Source of the DNA: Duganella aquatilis
GTDB lineage: Bacteria; Pseudomonadota; Gammaproteobacteria; Burkholderiales; Burkholderiaceae_D
Direction: 5' to 3'
Assembly: GCF_009674565.1 (NCBI RefSeq)
Contig: NZ_WKJL01000021.1
Span: 39,307-103,306 of the forward strand
Length of the DNA stretch: 64,000 nt
The notes under the pieces were generated by a model. It worked only from the letters and a program-made list of their open reading frames with translations. It ran no database searches and was not told where the DNA came from. Numbering within the stretch: the stretch's first letter is position 1; every line of letters starts with the position of its first letter. Positions 17,824 to 25,238 of the stretch are shown in pieces. The position numbers and the translations under genes were made by a program.

Positions 17824-18871
17824 GGTTCTTCCTCGGATTGAGAGTCAAGGTGCGCACGGTGTCGCCGGTGCGGCAATGCAGGAGCTGTTGTTCAGCCTCC
17901 GGCAAGGCGACCGTGCCGTTGACCGGCACCGCCTGCGACAAAATCATGCGGAAATCTTTGAGCGTGGTGTTCGACACCAGCATCGGTTCGGTGGCCACCG
18001 TCTCCGGCGCGCAGGCGGAATCCCAGTCGGTCGCCGGGCCGATGTCGGACAGCGTGCTGTCGCGCATGGCGCGCAGTTCGGACACGCGCGCCTGCAGCAC
18101 CGGGCCGGCGTCGAAGATATCGACATAGCCTTCGAAATACATGCCTTCCTGCTCCAGCAGGCGGCGCGCCGGCGCGGTCGAGGTATGGACCTTGCCGATC
18201 ACTTCCTGCGCGTCGTCCGGCAGGTAGGCCACGTACAGCGGCTGGCGCGGCATCAGCTCGGCGATGAAGGACTTCTTGCCGACGGCGGTCAGCGCGTCGA
18301 CGTGGTCGAAGTCCATCTTGAAGAAGTGGCGCCCCAGTCCTTCGTAGAACGGCGAACGGCCATTCTCCTCCTGGTAGCCGCGCATTTCGGCGATCAGCTT
18401 TTCAGTGAACAGGTGCGGAAACTGCGCGATGAACAGGAAGCGGCATTTGGACAGCAGCTTGCCGTTGTTGCCGGTGCGGTAGTCCGGATGCAGGAACAGC
18501 GAGCACAGTTCGGTGCTGCCGGTCAGGTCGTTCGACAGGTACAACGTGTCCATACGGGTGAACACATCCAGCTCGCGGCTGGAGTGCACCAGCGTGCCGA
18601 TGCGATAGTTGTAAAACGGCTCGGTCAGGCCGACCGATCCCTTGATGGCGCACACGCCGGCCAGGCGGCCGCTGTCGGTGTCCTCCATCACGAACATGTA
18701 GTCGCGCTGTTCGGGCGGGATGGTTTCGGCGAACGAAGCGACGGCGATGTTCAGGCGGTCGCCCATCATCTTCATGTCCGGCTTGAGCGTGGTCATGCCG
18801 CTGCCCACCTGCGTGGCCATCACATACAGGGCGTCGAGGTCTTCAGCTTGGATAGCGCGTACTACTAGCAT
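17816..18871 (-). CDS. aruG: Arginine N-succinyltransferase, beta-type subunit
   Basis: Together with the product of the next gene upstream this acyltransferase moves succinyl from succinyl-CoA to the alpha-amino group of arginine, the first step of the pathway. The 351-residue protein has the AstA-family start MLVVRAIQAEDLDALYVMA, a central GNAT-like region with ELCSLFLHPDYRTGNNGKLLSKCRFLF, and the conserved FDAGPVLQARVSELRAMRDS. It shares clear stretches with AruF at 18888 (paralogous subunits). Gap to aruF 16 nt; overlap with astD 8 nt. Confidence 0.94.
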   Translation of the reverse strand: MLVVRAIQAEDLDALYVMATQVGSGMTTLKPDMKMMGDRLNIAVASFAETIPPEQRDYMFVMEDTDSGRLAGVCAIKGSVGLTEPFYNYRIGTLVHSSRELDVFTRMDTLYLSNDLTGSTELCSLFLHPDYRTGNNGKLLSKCRFLFIAQFPHLFTEKLIAEMRGYQEENGRSPFYEGLGRHFFKMDFDHVDALTAVGKKSFIAELMPRQPLYVAYLPDDAQEVIGKVHTSTAPARRLLEQEGMYFEGYVDIFDAGPVLQARVSELRAMRDSTLSDIGPATDWDSACAPETVATEPMLVSNTTLKDFRMILSQAVPVNGTVALPEAEQQLLHCRTGDTVRTLTLNPRKNHG

Positions 18872-18887
18872 AGGTGGTCCGTTCTTC

Positions 18888-19922
18888 TTATATTCTGACG
18901 CAGATGACGGTATCGCCTTCGGCGACGTGCAGCGCTTCTTGTACTTCGATCGACAGCGCCACGCTCAGTTGCGAATCCAGCGCCGGGCAATGCGTGATGA
19001 CGGCGCGGAAGTCGTGTTCGGAACCGGACGACACGGCGTAGCGCAGCTGCGGCTCGCGGCCACGGTCAGGCGTATCCACCGACGTGGAGACGCGGCGTTG
19101 CAGCGCGCCGGTGAAGGTGCGCAGCGAGTTTTTATGCGCCTGCAGAATCGGCCCGCCGTCGAAGATGTCGATGTAGTCGTCGGCTTCGAAGCCTTCGGCG
19201 GTCAGCAGGTTGAAGGCCAGTTCTCCGGACGGATGGATCTGGCCCATGGCCGCCTGCGCGTCGCCCGGCAGCAACGGCACGTAGACCGGATAGTGCGGCA
19301 TCAGCTCGACGATCAGCGTGCGGTTGCGCGCGCCGCCGATGGTGCGTTCGGCGTCGAGGAAATCCATCTGGAAGAATTTGCGGCCCAGCGCATCCCAGAA
19401 CGGCGAGCCGCCTTCGTTGTCGGTGACGCCGGCCAGCGGCACGAAGAAGCGCTCCGAGAAGCGATGCGGCGCCAGCACCGCCAGCATCAGGCGCGCGCGC
19501 GACAGCAGCGCCGCTTCCGGCGTGCCGTGTTCGCGCTCGCCGACGTAGAAGCTGGACAGCTGCGAATAGCCGGTCAGCTCGGAGCACAGCGTCAGCGCGT
19601 GCACGCTGTGGCTGATGTTCAGGTCGCGCGAGACCTGCTGGATCACGTCGTTACGGAAGGAGAAATAGGTGCCGTTGGAGCCGGCGGCGGCAAACATGGC
19701 GGCGGTGCCGACGATCTGCTTGTCGTCCGACTCCAGCACCAGCAGGTAGCCCTCTTCGCTAGGGATGTCGACATGCGCGGCGAAGGAGGCGATCGACAGT
19801 TCGACCATGGCGCGGATTTTCTCGCGCGTCTTGGGCAGGGTATGCACTCCCGGCATGGGCACCGCGGCCAGCGCCTCAAGGGCGGCGATATCCGCAAGTT
19901 CGACCGGACGGACTACATACAT
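18888..19922 (-). CDS. aruF: Arginine/ornithine N-succinyltransferase, alpha subunit
   Basis: This 344-residue paralogue of AruG has the start MYVVRPVELADIAALEALA and the conserved blocks FFVPLAGVTDNEGGSPFWDALGRKFFQMDF (two adjacent motifs) and IFDGGPILQAHKNSLRTF. In Pseudomonas the AruF/AruG heteromer can use arginine and ornithine as acceptors (family knowledge). Start ATG 19922 is preceded by AAGGAG at good spacing. It lies 93 nt after astC; a hairpin sits in that gap. Confidence 0.94.
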   Translation of the reverse strand: MYVVRPVELADIAALEALAAVPMPGVHTLPKTREKIRAMVELSIASFAAHVDIPSEEGYLLVLESDDKQIVGTAAMFAAAGSNGTYFSFRNDVIQQVSRDLNISHSVHALTLCSELTGYSQLSSFYVGEREHGTPEAALLSRARLMLAVLAPHRFSERFFVPLAGVTDNEGGSPFWDALGRKFFQMDFLDAERTIGGARNRTLIVELMPHYPVYVPLLPGDAQAAMGQIHPSGELAFNLLTAEGFEADDYIDIFDGGPILQAHKNSLRTFTGALQRRVSTSVDTPDRGREPQLRYAVSSGSEHDFRAVITHCPALDSQLSVALSIEVQEALHVAEGDTVICVRI

Positions 19923-19983
19923 GGGAACTCCTTAGAGAATGCAAACGGCCCCGGCGCGCAAAACACGCAGGGCCGAAAAGTAA

Positions 19984-20004
19984 GCGGCGGAACCAGTCCG
20001 CCGC
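19984..20004. other. Intercistronic hairpin between astC and aruF
   Basis: A perfect 8-bp stem GCGGCGGA / TCCGCCGC with a 5-nt loop lies in the 93-nt gap. On the minus strand it is followed by a pyrimidine-rich tract (CTTACTTTTC), so it may act as a partial terminator or RNA-processing stem that sets astC expression apart from the rest of the operon. Confidence 0.4.
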
Positions 20005-20015
20005 CAGGGTGCTGC

Positions 20016-21257
20016 TTACGCCGCTTTCAGCAGGCCATCCAGCGACAGGCGCAGGATGCGGTCCGCTTCGGCGATCTGTTCGTCGGAGACGATCAGCGCA
20101 GGCGCCAGGCGCACCACGTCCATGCCGGCGATCAGCACCATCATGCCGTTGGCTTCAGCGGCTTTCTGGATATCCTTCGAGCGGCCTTTCCACGCGTCGG
20201 TCACCACGATGCCCAACAGCAGGCCGGCGCCGCGCACTTGCGTGAACACTTGCGGATAATCGGCCACCAGCTTCTCCATGGTCGAACGCAGCTTGTTGCC
20301 CGCTTCCTTCACGCGCGCCAGGAAGGCTGGCTGGTTGATGGTGTCCAGCACGGCCAACGCCACGGTGGTGGCCAGCGGATTGCCGCCGTAGGTGGTGCCG
20401 TGCGAGCCGACGCTCAGCGTGGCGGCCAGTTCGTGGGTGGTCAGCATGGCGGCGATCGGGAAGCCGTTGCCCAGCGCCTTGGCCGAGGTCAGGATGTCCG
20501 GGGTGATGCCATAGCTCATGTAGTGGAACAGCTCGCCGGTACGGCCCATGCCCGATTGCACTTCGTCGAAGATCAGCAGGGCGCCGGTTTTGTTGCACAG
20601 GTCGCGCAGCTCTTGCAGGAAGGCTTTGTCGCCCGGCACCACGCCGCCTTCGCCTTGCAGCGGCTCAACGATCACGGCGCAGACGTCGTCGCCGATGGCG
20701 GCGCGGGCCGACTCGATGTCGTTGTAGGTGATGTGGTCGATCGACTGTGGCAGCGGCTCGAAGCCTTCGGTGTATTTCGACTGGCCGCCCACCGACACGG
20801 TGAACAGCGTGCGGCCGTGGAACGACTGGTAGCACGAGATGATGCGCGACTTGTGCGCGCCGAACTTGGTGTGCGCGTATTTACGGGCCAGCTTCAGCGC
20901 CGCTTCGTTGGCTTCGGCGCCGGAGTTGCAGAAAAAGGCGCGGTCGGCGAAGGTCGCTTCGGTCAGGGCCAGGCCCAGGCGCAGCACCGGCTCATTGGTG
21001 TAGCCGTTACCCAGGTGCCACAGGGTGTTGGCCTGGCGGGTCAGCGCTTCGACGATGACCGGATTGCAATGGCCCAGCGCGGCCACGGCGATACCGGAGG
21101 TGAAGTCCAGATAGTGCTTGCCGGCCTGATCCCACAGGTCCAGGCCCGCGCCTCGGACCGGAACCATCGCTGCCGGTGCATAAGTAGGCACCAGGACTTC
21201 ATCAAAAGTCTGACGAGTCACAGGACGGGTGGTTACGGTCGTATCTTTGGCGTTCAT
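20016..21257 (-). CDS. astC: Succinylornithine / acetylornithine aminotransferase
   Basis: This PLP-dependent class-III aminotransferase converts succinylornithine and 2-oxoglutarate to succinylglutamate semialdehyde and glutamate. AstC/ArgD-type enzymes also act on acetylornithine. The 413-residue protein carries FCNSGAEANEAALKLAR, the FDEVQSGMGRTG motif and PLP lysine K260 in SAKALGNGFP. ATG 21257 (MNAKD) is chosen because AGGGA lies about 6 nt before it; a TTG five codons upstream is less well placed. It is the first gene of the ast operon, so the operon promoter should lie in 21258-21394. Confidence 0.94.
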   Translation of the reverse strand: MNAKDTTVTTRPVTRQTFDEVLVPTYAPAAMVPVRGAGLDLWDQAGKHYLDFTSGIAVAALGHCNPVIVEALTRQANTLWHLGNGYTNEPVLRLGLALTEATFADRAFFCNSGAEANEAALKLARKYAHTKFGAHKSRIISCYQSFHGRTLFTVSVGGQSKYTEGFEPLPQSIDHITYNDIESARAAIGDDVCAVIVEPLQGEGGVVPGDKAFLQELRDLCNKTGALLIFDEVQSGMGRTGELFHYMSYGITPDILTSAKALGNGFPIAAMLTTHELAATLSVGSHGTTYGGNPLATTVALAVLDTINQPAFLARVKEAGNKLRSTMEKLVADYPQVFTQVRGAGLLLGIVVTDAWKGRSKDIQKAAEANGMMVLIAGMDVVRLAPALIVSDEQIAEADRILRLSLDGLLKAA

Positions 21258-21308
21258 GGCATTCCCTATCAATTGTGGGTACGGTGCGGCACAGCGCCGC
21301 GAGGACCC

Positions 21309-21314
21309 ATTATA
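21309..21314 (-). promoter_or_regulatory. Likely -10 box of the ast operon promoter
   Basis: A perfect TATAAT on the minus strand lies about 52 bp upstream of the astC start. The expected -35 position (21332-21337) reads AAGAAC, which is poor and would suit an activator-dependent promoter, as expected if the adjacent ArgR-like protein switches the operon on. No GG-N10-GC sigma-54 signature was found. Confidence 0.45.
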
Positions 21315-21394
21315 AAAAGCGGGATGCTAAAGTTCTTTTCAAATGGCGACAAGAATTTTTACTTTTGGCCGCAAAGTAAACTTATCAGAATACC

Positions 21395-21487
21395 AAACCG
21401 GGGTCAGTGCCGACATTCGGACACGAGCACAACCGTAGCGCCGCTACGGTTGTGCTCGTGTCCGAATGTCGGCACTGACCCCGGTTT
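21395..21487. repeat. Perfect 93-bp palindrome (46-bp arms, 1-nt centre), REP/MITE-like
   Basis: The arm 21395-21440 is exactly the reverse complement of 21442-21487, with only C21441 between. Each arm starts with AAACCGGGGTCAGT and carries ACACGAGC after 12 nt. The same core is found in the palindrome at 37991-38060. The outer end supplies bases of the argR-like stop codon (21486-21488). It lies between that regulator and the ast promoter, so in RNA it would fold into a very stable hairpin that could separate the two transcripts. CCGGGGTCAG-like termini are, from memory, common near REP-associated transposases in proteobacteria. No transposase is present here. Confidence 0.9.
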
Positions 21488-22424
21488 ATCCTATGAGCTT
21501 GCGCTGGCGTTCCTCGCGCGGCGTGTTGCCGAACAGGGCGCCGAAAGCGGTCGAGAAGTGCGAGCCGGAGGAAAAGCCGCACATCAGCCCCACCTGCACA
21601 ATGGAATGATTGGTGTCCAGCAAGAGCTGGCGCGCCCGCTGCAGCCGCAGTTCCAGATAGTAACGGGACGGCAGGCTGCCCAGGTATTGCTTGAACAGCC
21701 GCTCCAGCTGGCGCCGCGACAGGCCGACCAGGTTGGCGATGTCGTCGGTGGACAGCGGTTCCTCGATATTGGTCTCCATCAAGGTCACCGCTTCGGACAG
21801 GCGCGGCTGCAAGGCGCCGAAGCGCGCCTGCAGGGCCACGCGCTGGCGCTCCTCCGGCCCGCGCACGCGCTCGATGCACAGCGTTTCCTTGACGCTGGCC
21901 TGCACGGTGGCGCCGAACAGCATTTCGATCAGCGTCAGCGCGAAGTCGATCGACGCGGCGCCGCCACAGCAGCTCAGGTGGCGGCCGTCCAGCTCGAACA
22001 GGTGCGGGGTCAGGATGGCGCGCTCGGTGATGTCCTCGGTGTCGGCGTACAGCGCCCACGGCAGCGCGATGCGCACGCCCGCCATCAGTCCGGCGCTGGC
22101 CAGCCACAGCACGCCGGCGCCGACGCCGCCCCAATACTGCGCCGAACGGCAGCGCTCGATGACGGCGCGCGCCTGCTCGGGCGGCAGCGGCGCCTGTTGC
22201 TCATCGGCCACCAGCAGCGCCAGATGCCAGCCCGGCTGCGCCAGCACCACCTGCGCCGGCGTCATGGTCTCCAGTTGCAGCACATCGCGGCCCAGTTGCG
22301 CGGCGGCCAGCCGCAGCGGCTGCACCAGACCGGCCCAGGTGATGGAATCCGCCTCGCCGGCGTTGACCAGCAGCATGCGCAAGGGCTGCTGCTGGGCGAG
22401 GCTGGATAGGGAAACAAAAGACAT
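21486..22424 (-). CDS. argR: GlxA/ArgR-type AraC-family transcriptional regulator
   Basis: The 312-residue protein has an N-terminal DJ-1/PfpI-like (GATase1-like) domain (about 15-190) and a C-terminal AraC double helix-turn-helix (about 212-308) with LSTDDIANLVGLSRRQLERLF and ending NTPREERQRKL. This is the layout of the Pseudomonas AraC-type ArgR, the arginine-responsive activator of aru genes, which differs from the E. coli arginine repressor. Its place directly upstream of the ast operon in the same orientation supports that role, but other GlxA-like regulators look alike. The stop overlaps the end of the 93-bp palindrome. It follows the DMT transporter gene by 4 nt, so the two form an operon. 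Confidence 0.8.
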   Translation of the reverse strand: MSFVSLSSLAQQQPLRMLLVNAGEADSITWAGLVQPLRLAAAQLGRDVLQLETMTPAQVVLAQPGWHLALLVADEQQAPLPPEQARAVIERCRSAQYWGGVGAGVLWLASAGLMAGVRIALPWALYADTEDITERAILTPHLFELDGRHLSCCGGAASIDFALTLIEMLFGATVQASVKETLCIERVRGPEERQRVALQARFGALQPRLSEAVTLMETNIEEPLSTDDIANLVGLSRRQLERLFKQYLGSLPSRYYLELRLQRARQLLLDTNHSIVQVGLMCGFSSGSHFSTAFGALFGNTPREERQRKLIG

Positions 22425-22428
22425 CGGG

Positions 22429-23343
22429 CTACTCCGGCGCCAGGGCCGTAGCGGGACGCTCGGTATTCCATTGGCTCACGATCATACCCGAGATCAACAG
22501 CGCGGCGCCCAGCAGGCCGTTCCACGCCAGCGTCTCGCCGAGCCAGAAATACGCGAAGATGGCCGCACATCCCGGCTCGAAGGCGTAGATCACCGCCGCC
22601 TCGTTGGCGCTGCTGTGGCTCTGGCCCCAGGTTTGCAGGGAAATGATGCCAGCCGTGGCGACCACGCCCAGATAGATCAGGTTGACGCTGTACATCTCCA
22701 GCCCCTTGGCGACATAGGCGATGTAGTTTGGCAAATCCTGGCTGCGCTCGGCCAGGCCCAGCGGCACCTCGGTGATCAGCAGCCAGGCCGCCGCGCACGC
22801 CGCCACGGTGACGATCTGCGAGGCGGTCAGCGCCATCAGCTTGTCCACCTTGCGGGTGGTGGCCTCCATGATCTTCACGTACAGGCCGAAGAGCAGCGCG
22901 CACAGCAGCGCCAGCGTATCGCCGCGTCCCCAGCTGAAACTGCCTTCCCAGCACAGCGCGAACAGGCCAGCCAGCGCCAGCAGCAAGGCCACCAGGATGC
23001 GCCGCTCCAGCCGCGCGCCCAGCGCCACGCCCAGCAGCGGCGGCACCAGCACGTTCAGGCCGGTGATGAAGGCGTTGCGGTTGGAACTGGTCAGCGCCAG
23101 CCCCTCGATCTGGAACACGTAGCACAGGAACAACACCACGCCGGCCAGCACGCCCCAGCGCAGGTCGCGCCAGCGCGCCCGCCACAGGAACGGCAACAGC
23201 AGCGCGCTGGCCAGCGCGAAGCGGCACAGCACGATCCAGCTGGCCGACAGATAGCCGGTCATATCCTTCATCGCAGGGAACGTCGTGCCCCAGACCAGGG
23301 TCACAATCAACAGGGCGGCAACGCCGCGAAGGTGGTCAGGCAT
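22429..23343 (-). CDS. EamA/DMT-family transporter
   Basis: The 304-residue protein from ATG 23343 (MPDHLRGV) has about ten hydrophobic helices in two EamA repeats, opening with TLVWGTTFPAMKDM. The frame continues 25 codons upstream to 23418, but that would run across the divergent promoter, so the internal start is preferred although its ribosome site is weak. Relatives export amino acids or other small metabolites. It is divergent from the MarR gene, which may control it, and it is followed after 4 nt by the ArgR-like gene, so arginine-related export is possible but unproven. Confidence 0.82.
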   Translation of the reverse strand: MPDHLRGVAALLIVTLVWGTTFPAMKDMTGYLSASWIVLCRFALASALLLPFLWRARWRDLRWGVLAGVVLFLCYVFQIEGLALTSSNRNAFITGLNVLVPPLLGVALGARLERRILVALLLALAGLFALCWEGSFSWGRGDTLALLCALLFGLYVKIMEATTRKVDKLMALTASQIVTVAACAAAWLLITEVPLGLAERSQDLPNYIAYVAKGLEMYSVNLIYLGVVATAGIISLQTWGQSHSSANEAAVIYAFEPGCAAIFAYFWLGETLAWNGLLGAALLISGMIVSQWNTERPATALAPE

Positions 23344-23409
23344 GGAGATTCTTATCGATATTGTAGTTTGGCATAGTGTACCCCGCCGGAAAGCCGGATG
23401 CGAAGCGGC

Positions 23410-23415
23410 TATAAT
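23410..23415 (+). promoter_or_regulatory. -10 box immediately before the MarR gene
   Basis: A perfect TATAAT ends 8 bp before the MarR ATG at 23424, which would put the transcription start within a few bases of the start codon. There is no good -35 hexamer and no ribosome site between, so the mRNA may be leaderless or nearly so. Confidence 0.4.
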
Positions 23416-23423
23416 CATGGCCT

Positions 23424-23885
23424 ATGGGTGAACGATTCTTGAAAAGCATCCGGCTACTGGCGGAATGCATGCAAGGCTATGAACGGCTCTCCGGCGAATA
23501 CGTGCGCCGGAGCGGCCTGACGCACGCGCAGTTCGATATTATCGCCACGCTGGGCAATACGCCCGGCATGTCCTATAAAGAACTGGGCGACAAGACACTG
23601 ATCACCAAGGGCACCCTGACCGGCGTGATCGAACGGCTGGAGCAAAAAGGCCTGGTGGAACGTCAGCGCAACGATTGCGACAAGCGTTCTTTCTTTGTGC
23701 GGCTGACCAAGGAGGGCGAGCGGACATTTTGCACCGTGTTCCCCGAGGTCATCAGCAACAGCGGCAAGGTCTTCGCCGATTTTTCCGACGACGACTTCGC
23801 CCGGCTTGAAAAAACCCTGTCCGAGCTTAAAAATGTGATCATGGCTGGCCAGACGGAATGCCCGTCCACCCGCGACTGCGATTAA
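23424..23885 (+). CDS. MarR-family transcriptional regulator
   Basis: This 153-residue protein has the MarR winged helix fold: THAQFDIIATLGNTPGMSYKEL, recognition helix TKGTLTGVIERLEQKGLVER, and the wing with the basic NDCDKRSFFVRLT. It probably binds as a dimer in the 80-bp region shared with the divergent DMT transporter and represses it and itself, as is common in this family. Ligand unknown. C-terminal Cys/Asp-rich tail (TECPSTRDCD) is unusual and could respond to thiol stress, which is a guess. Confidence 0.9.
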   Translation: MGERFLKSIRLLAECMQGYERLSGEYVRRSGLTHAQFDIIATLGNTPGMSYKELGDKTLITKGTLTGVIERLEQKGLVERQRNDCDKRSFFVRLTKEGERTFCTVFPEVISNSGKVFADFSDDDFARLEKTLSELKNVIMAGQTECPSTRDCD

Positions 23886-23903
23886 AAAACCAAGGAAACA
23901 GAT

Positions 23904-24185
23904 TTGAAAACCTCTCTGCTGGAAGGCAAAAAGCCTGCCAAATTCGACAAGCACATCATCGGCAACCTGCTGCTGGACGTCGCCCCGGCTGACGAAGTGC
24001 GCCAGGAAGCGCTGATCGTCGGCGTGCGCAACGACGACGGCGAGATCTACCGCCTGATCGGCGCCTCGACCCACAACAGCTTCATGAACGCGGTCGAAGA
24101 ACTGTTCGACCTGGGCCTGAGCGACGAGCTGCAAGACACCGACGAACCGGTGGAAGGCTGCGACGCCATCTTCAGCGAGCAGTAA
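23904..24185 (+). CDS. Conserved hypothetical protein (93 aa), TTG start
   Basis: The 93-residue acidic protein has no signal peptide or membrane helix. It starts at TTG 23904, which is 5-6 nt after AAGGAAA (23893-23899); no ATG fits. It shows a mixed alpha/beta pattern with VGVRNDDGEIYRLIGAS and a C-terminal acidic tail. It sits 18 bp after the MarR gene on the same strand and is probably co-transcribed. No function is recognised. Confidence 0.68.
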   Translation: MKTSLLEGKKPAKFDKHIIGNLLLDVAPADEVRQEALIVGVRNDDGEIYRLIGASTHNSFMNAVEELFDLGLSDELQDTDEPVEGCDAIFSEQ

Positions 24186-24234
24186 CAGCGCCTGTGGGCT
24201 GAAAAAGACGCCGCAAAAAGTATTTTCCGAAAAA

Positions 24235-24263
24235 GTGCCACAAGGCAACATTCCGAGTATAAT
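24235..24263 (+). promoter_or_regulatory. Sigma-70 promoter of the HDOD gene, possibly giving a leaderless mRNA
   Basis: GTGCCA (24235-24240, 4/6) and a perfect TATAAT (24258-24263) are separated by 17 bp. Transcription would start about 24269-24271, directly at the ATG 24272, and no ribosome site exists between the -10 box and the ATG. Confidence 0.55.
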
Positions 24264-24271
24264 TTTTTGCA

Positions 24272-25108
24272 ATGGACAGACTCGACGCCTTCAAGACTAT
24301 TGCTGCTCAAGCGAGCCGGGGCGAACTCACGTTCCCGGCCAACGTCAACGCCTCGCTGCGCCTGCAGCAGGCGCTGAACGATCCCGACTGCCATATCGAA
24401 TCAGCTGCCAAGCTGATCCAGGCGGACCCGTTGCTGGCGGCGCGCAGCGTCGCCATCGCCAACTCGGTCGCCTACAACCGTTCCGGTACTGAAATTTCCA
24501 GCGTGCGCGCGGCCGTGCAGCGCCTTGGCGTGCGCACGCTGCAATCGCTGGTGGCGGCGCTGATCGTGCGCCAGATCGGCAGCCAGGTCACCGAGCCGTC
24601 GCTGGCGGCCAAGATCAACCAGCTATGGGAGCACACCGCCCACGTGGCGGCGCTGTCGCAGGTCATCGCGCGGCGCGTCACCCATGTCGATCCGGATACG
24701 GCGCTGTTTGCCGGCATCATGCACGAGGTGGCCGGTTTCTACATGCTGTCCTGCGCCGGCGACTACCCGGAGGTGATGGAGGGCGAACCGGAAGACTGGG
24801 TCGAGCACGGCGAAATCGCGATCGGCCGCGGCGTCATGACGCACCTGAGCGTGCCGGACGGCGTGTTCAAGGCGATCGAATCGATGTGGATCGGCCTGCG
24901 CGCGCTGCCGCCGGAAACGCTGGGCGACACGCTGCTGCTGGCCAACGACCTGTCGCCGGTGCATTCGCCGCTGTACCAGCGCCCCGGCGCCACCACGCTG
25001 CAAGGCGCGCGCACCATCGATTTCGTGGTCGGCGAAGGCACGCTGCACGCCATCATGACCGAATCGGCCGAGGAAGTGCAGTCGCTGTACGCGGTGTTGA
25101 TGCTGTAA
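24272..25108 (+). CDS. HDOD-domain protein
   Basis: This 278-residue cytoplasmic protein is nearly all HDOD domain, an inactive-HD relative linked to signalling. The visible pattern is LTFPANVNASLRLQQALND, then AAKLIQADPLLAARSVAIANS, then the central LWEHTAHVAALSQVIAR and FAGIMHEVAGFYML, where intact HD metal ligands are partly lost. HDOD proteins often work with c-di-GMP or stress regulation. The start at 24272 is the only ATG before the conserved part. A poly-A tract and a hairpin follow the stop. Confidence 0.88.
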   Translation: MDRLDAFKTIAAQASRGELTFPANVNASLRLQQALNDPDCHIESAAKLIQADPLLAARSVAIANSVAYNRSGTEISSVRAAVQRLGVRTLQSLVAALIVRQIGSQVTEPSLAAKINQLWEHTAHVAALSQVIARRVTHVDPDTALFAGIMHEVAGFYMLSCAGDYPEVMEGEPEDWVEHGEIAIGRGVMTHLSVPDGVFKAIESMWIGLRALPPETLGDTLLLANDLSPVHSPLYQRPGATTLQGARTIDFVVGEGTLHAIMTESAEEVQSLYAVLML

Positions 25109-25134
25109 AAAAAAAAGCCCGCTGGGCAGCGGGC
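25107..25134 (-). terminator. Rho-independent terminator for the minus-strand GST transcript
   Basis: The 7-bp stem GCCCGCT / AGCGGGC with a 4-nt loop is followed on the minus strand by ten T residues (A run 25107-25116 on plus). It starts inside the HDOD stop codon and ends the leftward transcript. On plus it lacks a T run, so it is not a good terminator for HDOD. Confidence 0.75.
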
Positions 25135-25238
25135 AAAGTCCAAAACTAGGGATCTCCTCCAGAGGAGACGAGTCCAGAATACCCCGCCTTGCCCTCCCGC
25201 TCTGTGCGCTAGTTCACATAAGCGTATGCATCTTGCAA

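Noticed and set aside
21258..21394. Sigma-54 promoter for astC as in E. coli
   Set aside because: No TGGCAC-N5-TTGCA-like element is present; a TATAAT box is.
18720..22409. A 1229-codon plus-strand frame through aruF, astC and the ArgR-like gene
   Set aside because: It is antisense to three recognisable genes and passes through the 93-bp palindrome; composition is that of a shadow frame.
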